This document shows positions 1 through 6,138 of a stretch of 11,174 nucleotides of DNA, in pieces (the first letter of the stretch is position 1; every line of letters begins with the position of its first letter). The DNA lies in the NCBI GenBank assembly GCA_040401695.1, contig JBBANY010000073.1:1-11174 (forward strand), read 5' to 3'. The translations under genes and the position numbers were made by a program. This DNA comes from F1-20-MAGs119 sp040401695 (lineage in GTDB: Bacteria > Actinomycetota > Acidimicrobiia > Acidimicrobiales > Ilumatobacteraceae). Below the pieces are notes generated by a model. The model saw nothing but the letters and a program-made list of their open reading frames with translations. It was not told the origin of the DNA and made no database searches.

Positions 1-1380
1 GAGGTGGCCTACATTCTCAACAATTCCGAAGCTGAGGTGCTCGTCTACCACGCGTCACTGGCCGACCGCGTCGAAGGTCTGAAGGAAATGGTTCCCAGCC
101 TGCGCACTCTGATCTGCGTCAACGACGTCGGGTCGGGCCACGTCCTGACAAAAGGTCACCTCGACTACGCAACCGTCGTGTCGAGCGCCGAGCGGGCCGA
201 GCGCATCCGTCGTTCGGGCGAGGATCTGCTGTTCCTGTACACCGGCGGAACGACGGGCATGCCGAAGGGTGTCATGTGGCGTCACGTCGACTTGTTCGGG
301 GCACTCGCTTCGTCCGGTTACCAGGCGCTCGGCCTGCCCCTGCCCGCGACGACCGAGGAAGTCGGCGCGTATGCACGGCAGCTCAACTCCGAGGGAAAGA
401 GTCCGACGAATCTGTGTGCGCCGCCGCTCATGCACGGCGTCGCGCTGTTTCTCGCGATGTCGAGCTTCGTCCTCGGAGGCAAGGTGGTGTTGCTGAAGTC
501 CCGGCGCTTCGACCCCGCCGAGCTCGTCGAACTCACCGCCAAGTACCGCGTCAATCAGATCTCCCTCGTTGGAGACGCATTCGCCAAGCCCGTCAACAGG
601 TACCTCGAAGGTCTCGAATCGTCGGGTGCGGCGATCCCCGACCTCACGAGCGTCGTGCGCATCACCTCTTCCGGCGCGACCCTCTCGGGTGACCAGAAAT
701 TGGTGCTGCGTCGTTTCATGCCCAACGCGACCATGATCGACATGCTCGGAGCCAGTGAGGGCGGGCCGTTCGGAATCGACATGACCACACCCGACAAGGC
801 GCCACTCGACACGGCAGTCTTCATTGCACCGCCGAATGTCGTCACGTTCGATGATCAGACATGGGAGATCATTCCTCGTGGCAGCGGACGTGTCGGTGTG
901 CTCGGAGCGTCGGGGCCGATTCCGCAGGGATACTTCCGCGATCCCGAGAAGTCCGCCAGCACGTTCCGCTCGGTCGACGGTGTCCGCTACACCGTTCCGG
1001 GCGACTACGCGATCATCGACGCGGATGGAACGATGCATCTGCTCGGACGTGGTTCGGTGTGCATCAACACCGGCGGCGAAAAGGTCTACCCGGAAGAAGT
1101 CGAAGTCGTTGCGCGAGCGGTGACCGGAATCGCGGATTGCACCGTGGTCGGAGTACCCGACGACCGGTTCGGCAACGCCGTCGTTGCCGTCGTCTCGCGC
1201 ACGCCGGGAAGCACCGTCACCGCCGAGGAACTGTCGTCCGAGATGCGCAAGAGTCTCGCCGCCTACAAGTGCCCGAAGCACGTCGTGTTCGTCGACTCCG
1301 TCTACCGCAGCCCGAGCGGCAAAGCCGACTACAAAATCACCCGGGAAACGGCGATGTCCGCCCTGGGCATCACCCAGTAG
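1..1380 (+). CDS. Acyl-CoA synthetase (AMP-binding, FadD-like), 5' end outside window
   Basis: ANL-superfamily acyl-CoA ligase: it activates a carboxylic acid with ATP to an acyl-adenylate and passes the acyl group to CoA. The frame is open from base 1. A GTG at base 4 is probably an internal Val, because about 459 residues are present against about 530 in full-length relatives and the text starts in mid-domain. Visible in window numbering: the AMP-binding P-loop YTGGTTGMPKG (80-90) followed by VMWRH, the LGASEGG adenylation motif, the hinge region GRGSVCINTGGEKVYPEEVE, and the C-terminal PSGKADYK with catalytic Lys441. The GGTTGMPKGVMW style resembles actinobacterial FadD enzymes acting on long-chain or steroid side-chain acids (family knowledge), but the substrate is not readable here. 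It ends 7 bases before the convergent split-barrel gene. Family confidence is high and substrate confidence low. Confidence 0.95.
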   Translation, partial: EVAYILNNSEAEVLVYHASLADRVEGLKEMVPSLRTLICVNDVGSGHVLTKGHLDYATVVSSAERAERIRRSGEDLLFLYTGGTTGMPKGVMWRHVDLFGALASSGYQALGLPLPATTEEVGAYARQLNSEGKSPTNLCAPPLMHGVALFLAMSSFVLGGKVVLLKSRRFDPAELVELTAKYRVNQISLVGDAFAKPVNRYLEGLESSGAAIPDLTSVVRITSSGATLSGDQKLVLRRFMPNATMIDMLGASEGGPFGIDMTTPDKAPLDTAVFIAPPNVVTFDDQTWEIIPRGSGRVGVLGASGPIPQGYFRDPEKSASTFRSVDGVRYTVPGDYAIIDADGTMHLLGRGSVCINTGGEKVYPEEVEVVARAVTGIADCTVVGVPDDRFGNAVVAVVSRTPGSTVTAEELSSEMRKSLAAYKCPKHVVFVDSVYRSPSGKADYKITRETAMSALGITQ

Positions 1381-1387
1381 GCGACGA

Positions 1388-1922
1388 TCAGAGATTCTTC
1401 AGGACACCGGCCTCGCGAGAGCGCGTCGTGGCGGCCGCCATCTTCGCGCCGTCGTAGCCGACGCGCAGACCTGGCGTGACTTCGATGATGATGCGGTCGG
1501 GTGAATCGAGCATCTTGGCGAACTCCGCCGCACGTTCGGGGTTGCTGCCGTACAGACGGTCGGCGAGCGCGGGATAGAACCATTCCTTGGTGGCTCGATC
1601 GTCGAGCACACGGGCAGTTCCCTTGTAGGTGACGGTGCGACCGCCTCCCATGGGTTGTCCGGTCGACGTGNNNNNNNNNNATGACGAGCGCAACACGTGG
1701 GTCACGCCTGATGGCGGGCACACGCTTGCGATGGGCGGCGGAGGTCATCCAGAAAATGCCGTCTTTGCGGAAGTAGCTGAGAATCGACGCCATGGGAGAG
1801 CCGTCCTTCGTCGTCCAACAGAACGTCAGTTCCTTCTGCTGTTCGTGCATGAGGTCTTCGGTCTCGGTATCGAGCCCGTAGACGGTGACGTCTTCGTAGT
1901 TGGTGATGAGCTTGTCGGCCAT
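1388..1922 (-). CDS. Pyridoxamine 5'-phosphate oxidase-like (FMN/F420 split-barrel) protein, interrupted by an N run
   Basis: Small flavin- or F420-binding split beta-barrel protein, probably a cytoplasmic reductase or oxidase of unknown substrate. The N-terminal half starts MADKLITNYEDVTVYGLDTE, continues with GSPMASILSYFRKDGIFWMT and reaches DPRVALV; this core is typical of the family. The C-terminal half resumes after the N run with TSTGQPMGGGRTVTYKGTARV and ends near PGLRVGYDGAKMAAA. The halves are in different frames only because 10 N were inserted: known bases add up to 525, exactly 175 codons, so the intact protein would be about 174 residues. I chose the ATG at 1922; a GTG at 1931 would add three residues. 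No clear ribosome binding site is seen. It lies 36 bases downstream of the SDR gene on the same strand, so co-transcription is likely. The frame break looks like an assembly artefact, not a pseudogene. Confidence 0.85.
1671..1680. other. Assembly gap (10 N), probably of zero true length
   Basis: A run of ten N lies inside the split-barrel gene. On the coding strand the bases before it end ...GTC AT and those after it begin C ACG TCG ACC. Direct joining gives GTC ATC ACG TCG, so the protein reads VALVITSTGQP without a break. A true gap of length 0 or any multiple of 3 keeps the frame. Ten does not. Confidence 0.85.
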
Positions 1923-1958
1923 GCGCGACACGCTAGCAATCAGCGTGGGGCCGAATCC

Positions 1959-2735
1959 TCAACGGGAACGCTCGGGCAGTGCGAAGTGACCTGCGTTTGC
2001 AGAAATCCCTCCGTCGCAGAAAACCGTGTCGCCCGTGATGAACGACGCGGCCGGCGATGCGAGAAACCAGAAAACCTCCGCCAAGTCCTCCGGTCTTCCC
2101 CATCGACCAAGTGGTATGCGATTCACCATTGCTTGCTTCAATTCGGGCAACTCGTTCAGTCGCACCGTCAAACCGGTCTCCGTCGGGCCGGGGGCGACCC
2201 CGTTGACACGAATACCGAACGGCCCGAGATCGAGTGCAGCCGCGCGCACGAGGTTGATCACCGCCGCTTTCGAGGCGTTGTATGCCCAGTTACCGGGATC
2301 TCCACGCAGGCCGGATGTCGAACAGGTGGGAAGGATCACGCCGTGACCCTGCGCCTTCATGACGGCAGCCGCTTCGTTGATGCCCATGGCGACACCGACG
2401 ACGTTCACGTCGAGGATGTGGCGAAGCGCGTCGATGGCACCCGTCTCGTTCCACGGCTTCGAGCCAGTGATGCCTGCATTGAGAATCGACACGTCGAGAC
2501 GGCCGAACGTGTCGACCGCGGCGGCAACAGCCTCACGATTCAACGCCTCCTCGGTGACGCTTCCTGCGACGGCGACGTAGAGCCCCGGATCGGCTTCTGC
2601 GGCCGTCCACGCAAGGCTCTCCGCCGTGAGATCGACGACGACGACCCCGTACCCCCGGTCGGCGAACATCTTTGCGGTGGCTTTTCCGATGCCGGACCCG
2701 GCCCCGGTTACGAGTGCGACTTCACTTGGCTTCAT
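1959..2735 (-). CDS. Short-chain dehydrogenase/reductase (classical SDR, likely NAD-dependent)
   Basis: A 258-residue classical SDR, a cytoplasmic oxidoreductase interconverting a hydroxyl and a carbonyl group. Visible: cofactor motif TGAGSGIG (10-17), Asp35 at the end of the second strand (VVVVDL), which favours NAD(H) over NADP(H), NAG (86-88), catalytic Asn111 (DVNVVG), Ser139 (TCSTSG), and Tyr152/Lys156 in YNASK. The full catalytic tetrad is present, and the C-terminal FLASPAASFITGD is the usual substrate-loop end. Length is normal. The ATG at 2735 is preceded by a purine-rich AGGGTGG (2741-2747 on the minus strand). It is transcribed divergently from the second SDR gene, with 57 bases between them, and is followed after 36 bases by the split-barrel gene. 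The substrate is unknown; fabG-like names would over-interpret it. Confidence 0.93.
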   Translation of the reverse strand: MKPSEVALVTGAGSGIGKATAKMFADRGYGVVVVDLTAESLAWTAAEADPGLYVAVAGSVTEEALNREAVAAAVDTFGRLDVSILNAGITGSKPWNETGAIDALRHILDVNVVGVAMGINEAAAVMKAQGHGVILPTCSTSGLRGDPGNWAYNASKAAVINLVRAAALDLGPFGIRVNGVAPGPTETGLTVRLNELPELKQAMVNRIPLGRWGRPEDLAEVFWFLASPAASFITGDTVFCDGGISANAGHFALPERSR

Positions 2736-2792
2736 GCCGCCACCCTATGCTCTCAAGCGCGGCGACGGTGCCGCACGACCACAGGGGGCATC
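2736..2792. promoter_or_regulatory. Divergent intergenic region with promoters for both SDR transcription units
   Basis: These 57 bases separate two divergently transcribed SDR genes, so promoters for both operons must lie here or in the gene starts. A TATGCT at 2746-2751 on the plus strand resembles a -10 element, but no well-spaced -35 is visible. No clear operator palindrome is seen. The regulatory role is inferred from gene orientation. Confidence 0.45.
2783..2788 (+). promoter_or_regulatory. Ribosome binding site of the second SDR gene
   Basis: AGGGGG ends 4 bases before the ATG at 2793. It decides the start: the open frame extends far upstream, through the divergent SDR gene and the N run, but only this ATG has a Shine-Dalgarno-like sequence and gives the usual SDR N-terminus. 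Confidence 0.6.
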
Positions 2793-3545
2793 ATGGATCT
2801 CGGGCTGAAGGGCAAGAAGGCGATCGTCACGGGCGGCAAGCGCGGTCTCGGACTCGCCACCGCACAATTGTTGGCGCGCGAGGGTTGCGACGTCGCGATT
2901 TGCGCGCGAGGAGACGTGGCTGAAGCCGTCTCGAGCATCGCTGCGCTCGGCGTGAAGGCATACGGCGAAGGCATCGATGCAGGCGACGGTGCCGCGTACA
3001 AAGCGTGGCTGACGAAAGCCGCCGAACAACTTGGTGGCTGCGACATCTTCGTCCACAACATGTCGGGCGCTTCGGGTCGCGGCGAAGAGCAGTGGGTCAA
3101 GAACCTCAACCTCGACGTGCTCGGCCTCGTCCGCGCCGCCGAAGTGCTCGCTCCCGTCATGGAGGCGGGCGGTGGCGGTTCGATCGTGTGTCTCAGCAGC
3201 ATTGCCGCACAAGAGGAATTCGCCGGACCCGGCAGCTTCGGTCCGATGAAGGCAGCGATGGTGGCGTACGCCGCGAACCTTTCGCAGTCGCTCGCTTCGA
3301 AGGGGATCCGCGTCAACATGGTGTCGCCCGGTCCGGTCTTCTTCGAGGGAGGCAACTGGGACGTCATCAAGCAGAACATGGCCGACTTCTACAACACGAT
3401 CGTGAACAAGATGCCGGTCAAGCGTCTCGGCGACCCCGTCGAAATCGCAAACGCGATTGCTTTCCTCGCATCACCGGCCGCCAGCCTCATCACGGGTGCG
3501 AACCTCGTGATCGACGGCGGCTACACCAAGCGCATCAATTTCTGA
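2793..3545 (+). CDS. SDR-family oxidoreductase with Phe at the catalytic Tyr position
   Basis: A 250-residue SDR. Visible: TGGKRGLG cofactor motif (13-20), Arg39 at the end of strand 2 (AICAR), which favours NADP(H), HNMSG around 88-92 in place of NAG, Ser135/Ser136 (CLSS), and a C-terminal FLASPAASLITGANLVIDGG region ending KRINF. The expected YxxxK reads FGPMK: Phe149 with Lys153, and Phe149 is 13 residues after Ser136, exactly where Tyr should be. The catalytic Asn is Asp108 in LDVLG; as I recall, Asp here is common in this subfamily, whereas Phe for Tyr is not. The protein may still bind cofactor, but normal Tyr-based proton transfer is doubtful. It is the first gene of the operon with the ThuA-like and zinc dehydrogenase genes, and ends 13 bases before the former. 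Family is certain; activity is open. Confidence 0.93.
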   Translation: MDLGLKGKKAIVTGGKRGLGLATAQLLAREGCDVAICARGDVAEAVSSIAALGVKAYGEGIDAGDGAAYKAWLTKAAEQLGGCDIFVHNMSGASGRGEEQWVKNLNLDVLGLVRAAEVLAPVMEAGGGGSIVCLSSIAAQEEFAGPGSFGPMKAAMVAYAANLSQSLASKGIRVNMVSPGPVFFEGGNWDVIKQNMADFYNTIVNKMPVKRLGDPVEIANAIAFLASPAASLITGANLVIDGGYTKRINF

Positions 3546-3558
3546 GCGCCCCTTCGCG

Positions 3559-4365
3559 GTGACCGGTCGCATCAACGCCGTCCTCGTCGTCGGTGGGAAG
3601 TGGCACGACTTCGACTTCGCTCGTCTCGAGTTGCTGAAGCTCCTCGCAGTCGACGAGCGAATCAGGACGCAGGTCTCGTCCGACTACGAGAACGTCGGTC
3701 TCCTTTCGGATGCCGATGTTCTGATCACCTACACGTGCGATGTGCGACCTTCGATGGCCGCTCAGACGGCCATCAAGGATTGGGTCTCGCGTGGAGGTCG
3801 GCTCTTTGCCTTGCATGCCACGAATTCGGCGATCGATGGGCCGGACACCTTTGGGCCCGACTTCGAGACACCCGATGCGATGCCCGTCTTCAGCGAGGTT
3901 CTGGGGAGTCGATTCCTCTCGCACCCAGCGATCGAGCCCTATCCAGTCCATGTGTCACCGGGTGCCGAAAGCGACCCGCTGGTCGTCGGGCTCGAAACGT
4001 TCCACGCAAACGACGAGTTGTACCTCTGTGAGATGACGTCCGCCGTGGAGCCACTGCTCGAAACCCGCTGGACGGGCACCACCCAGGGCTTCGCAACGGC
4101 CGACTGGCCCACCGACGAGCCTCGCTACGTCATGTACCGTCGACCACTCGGGTCGGGATGTGTTCTCTACTTCACCCTCGGGCACTGTCGGAGTCACTGG
4201 GACATGAAACACGCACCGTTCCACGGCATGAGGTGGCCGACGATCGATCGTGGCTCTTGGGAACTCGATGAGTTTCATGAGATTCTTCGTCGCGGTCTGG
4301 CGTGGGCGACTGCACCCGCCGTCGAGAGAATCACCATCAATTCGAGAACGGAGAACGCACGATGA
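3559..4365 (+). CDS. ThuA-like domain protein
   Basis: A 268-residue protein of the ThuA-like family (class I glutamine-amidotransferase-like fold), without a signal peptide and so probably cytoplasmic. Motifs: GGKWHDF (12-18), the strand GGRLFALHATN (79-89) with His86, GSRFLSHPAI (116-125), FHANDELYLCE (148-158), and the C-terminal YFTLGHC (204-210). These match conserved ThuA features in order. In rhizobia ThuA works beside the oxidoreductase ThuB in trehalose and maltitol use (established), so a role in processing an oxidised sugar or polyol is plausible, but the biochemical reaction is not established for most members. The GTG at 3559 directly follows the SDR stop and has no evident Shine-Dalgarno, fitting translational coupling. 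The stop overlaps the start of the zinc dehydrogenase gene in ATGA (4362-4365). Confidence 0.85.
   Translation: MTGRINAVLVVGGKWHDFDFARLELLKLLAVDERIRTQVSSDYENVGLLSDADVLITYTCDVRPSMAAQTAIKDWVSRGGRLFALHATNSAIDGPDTFGPDFETPDAMPVFSEVLGSRFLSHPAIEPYPVHVSPGAESDPLVVGLETFHANDELYLCEMTSAVEPLLETRWTGTTQGFATADWPTDEPRYVMYRRPLGSGCVLYFTLGHCRSHWDMKHAPFHGMRWPTIDRGSWELDEFHEILRRGLAWATAPAVERITINSRTENAR
4350..4353 (+). promoter_or_regulatory. Ribosome binding site of the zinc dehydrogenase gene
   Basis: GGAG lies 8 bases before the ATG at 4362. This start, overlapping the upstream stop in ATGA, is preferred to the longer frame beginning at 4302, because the protein then starts MKAALITG, the usual start of this family. 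Confidence 0.65.
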
Positions 4366-5381
4366 AGGCAGCACTGATCACCGGGTTTCGCACGATGGAA
4401 TTCGTCGAGTTTCCCGATCCGGCGGCAACCGCGGGCAAGGCCGTCGTTCAAGTCGACTCGTGCGGAATCTGCGGTACCGACCTGCACGGATTCCTGTCGA
4501 AGGATCCCTACAACCCGGCGATCTGCGGTCACGAGTTTTCCGGGACCGTTTCTGCGGTCGCTCCTGACGTTCGCAACGTGCGCGAGGGCGACCGCGTTGT
4601 CTGTGGCGTGTCTGCGGCTTGCGGCCGCTGCCCCGATTGCGTTGCAGGTCGCACGAACTACTGCTCCTATGCGTTCCTGAATGCGCTGGGACGCGATCCT
4701 CTCGCGCCACCACACGGAGCATTCGCGCCTGCGATTGCCGTCGACGCTTTGCGGCTCATCAAGACCCAGGCATCGCTGACGAGCGACCAGGCGTCGATCG
4801 TCGAGCCGGCAACGGTTGCGTACCACGCAGTGATGCGGACACTTCCGATGCCCGGTGACGTCGTGGTCATACAGGGTTGTGGGCCCATCGGTCTCCTCAC
4901 GTTGCAGGTCGCACGCGCCGCAGGTGCAGGGCGCGTGATCGCCGTCGAGCCCAACGAACTTCGTCGTTCCAAGGCGATCTCTGTCGGAGCCGACGAGGCA
5001 ATCACGCCGGAAGAGGCCCGCGAGCGGTTCGGCGCCAAAGGTGCCGATCTCGTCTTCGAGTGCGCCGGTGTTCCGCCGACGATCCAGAGCGCCGTTGAAT
5101 TCGTTCGTCGAGGCGGTCGGGTGAATCTCGTCGGCCTTGCGTCTGGAGCCGCGACCATCTCGCCCCAGTCGTGGTTGATCAAGGAAGTCACCTTCGTTGC
5201 GTCGCTGGCTTACAACCATCACGATTTCGTGGAGACGATGAACCTCATGGCCGACGGGAGGATCAAGGTCGACCCGTTGCACGACAAGACGGTTGGATTG
5301 AGTCAGTTGCCGGAAACGATCGCCGAGCTTGCCGACGATCCATCGAGCGCCATCAAGGTTCTCGTCGATCCGGCACGCTGA
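4362..5381 (+). CDS. Zinc-dependent medium-chain alcohol dehydrogenase (threonine/polyol dehydrogenase-like)
   Basis: A 339-residue MDR-family dehydrogenase that oxidises a secondary alcohol, probably of a sugar, polyol or amino alcohol, using NAD. Catalytic zinc ligands are visible: Cys37 in CGICGTD, His57/Glu58 in GHEF, and Glu148 in VEPATVAYH. The structural zinc site has four cysteines: 87, 90, 93 and 101. The Rossmann motif is GCGPIG (172-177), with Glu196 (VIAVEP) at the end of strand 2, favouring NAD(H). It has normal length for the sorbitol/threonine dehydrogenase group. It is translationally coupled to the ThuA-like gene through the ATGA overlap, which implies one pathway. Its 3' end overlaps the convergent lipoprotein gene by 29 bases (5353-5381). 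The exact substrate is not readable; tdh or gutB names are not justified. Confidence 0.94.
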   Translation: MKAALITGFRTMEFVEFPDPAATAGKAVVQVDSCGICGTDLHGFLSKDPYNPAICGHEFSGTVSAVAPDVRNVREGDRVVCGVSAACGRCPDCVAGRTNYCSYAFLNALGRDPLAPPHGAFAPAIAVDALRLIKTQASLTSDQASIVEPATVAYHAVMRTLPMPGDVVVIQGCGPIGLLTLQVARAAGAGRVIAVEPNELRRSKAISVGADEAITPEEARERFGAKGADLVFECAGVPPTIQSAVEFVRRGGRVNLVGLASGAATISPQSWLIKEVTFVASLAYNHHDFVETMNLMADGRIKVDPLHDKTVGLSQLPETIAELADDPSSAIKVLVDPAR

Positions 5382-6105
5382 GACCGCACATCGGGAAGAT
5401 TCGCGAAAACGAGGCGTCCCACGTCTCTTTCCAATCCGGCGCCTCGATGTTGTCGGGGATTGCAACCAGGTCGGCCTCTCGGCCCAGGCACTCGGCCTCT
5501 TCGACGGTGACGGTCACGCCGGCTGCTTCGGCTATGGCCGTACCCATCGCGACGTGCGCGGTCAGCAGATTCTCATCCGAAGGGATCGGATCATCCGTCG
5601 AAGGCAACGACGTCGACGTGGGAGGCGTTTCCACAACCGTGTCCGGCGGAATGCTTCCGCCGATCGATGTGTCCTCACAAGCATCGATGACGTAGCCACT
5701 CAAACGAGCCAGATGCCTGCGCGTGTTGACCGAACCGATGGTGGAAAGCGCCCCGTCGAGACGTTCATCACCGATGAATCTTGCGGTGTCCCAGTCGAGG
5801 ATCTCCAACGCCCCGTAAAGGTCGCGCAGACGCGACAGCACGGTCGAGAGATCACCGACGATGCTCTCGGGAGCAACGTCGAGGGCCGCAGTCAGGTTGG
5901 CCAGATCCTCGTCGATTTGGCTGCGCAACACCGCCGCATTCATCGTCTTTGTCTCCTGAGCCAGCGCTCCGACGCGAAGCACTGCGGTCTCGATTGCGAC
6001 ACTGCGATCACAGATTGCCTCCCGCTGGGCGTCGCCTGCGCTGCAACCGGCAAGGCCCGATACCAGCAACATCGCCACGGTTATCCGGAACATTCGACGC
6101 GACAC
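5353..6105 (-). CDS. Predicted lipoprotein of unknown function
   Basis: A 250-residue secreted lipoprotein. It has an Arg-rich start (MSRRMFR), a hydrophobic stretch VAMLLVSGLAG and a lipobox LAGC with Cys21, so signal peptidase II cleavage and membrane anchoring are expected. The mature part has a helical domain (about 25-145), a low-complexity Pro/Thr/Ser-rich linker (about 150-178) and a small C-terminal domain (about 178-245). Besides Cys21 there are four cysteines (32, 143, 206, 240), which could form one disulfide per domain. The start is GTG at 6105; an ATG at 6093 would give a shorter signal with one Arg. It lies 33 bases downstream of the ABC exporter genes on the same strand, so it may be co-transcribed and act beside the exporter. 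I recognise no family. Confidence 0.8.
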   Translation of the reverse strand: MSRRMFRITVAMLLVSGLAGCSAGDAQREAICDRSVAIETAVLRVGALAQETKTMNAAVLRSQIDEDLANLTAALDVAPESIVGDLSTVLSRLRDLYGALEILDWDTARFIGDERLDGALSTIGSVNTRRHLARLSGYVIDACEDTSIGGSIPPDTVVETPPTSTSLPSTDDPIPSDENLLTAHVAMGTAIAEAAGVTVTVEEAECLGREADLVAIPDNIEAPDWKETWDASFSRIFPMCGLSVPDRREP

Positions 6106-6138
6106 GCTGCCGAAACTACCTGCTCGAACCCTCGAACT

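Noticed and set aside
55..1281. A 408-residue minus-strand open frame under the acyl-CoA synthetase
   Set aside because: Its composition is rich in Arg, Asp and His without recognisable motifs, as expected for the antisense of a GC-rich gene.
1388..1922. Pseudogene or true frameshift in the split-barrel gene
   Set aside because: The frame change coincides exactly with the N run, and direct joining restores a continuous, family-like protein.
1629..3545. A 638-residue plus-strand frame ending in the second SDR
   Set aside because: Its first part runs antisense through the first SDR gene and across the N run; only the portion from the ATG at 2793, with a ribosome binding site, has SDR sequence.
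6106..6138. Possible terminator between the ABC genes and the lipoprotein
   Set aside because: The spacer has a CTCGAAC-like short repeat but no GC-rich hairpin followed by a T run in the direction of transcription.
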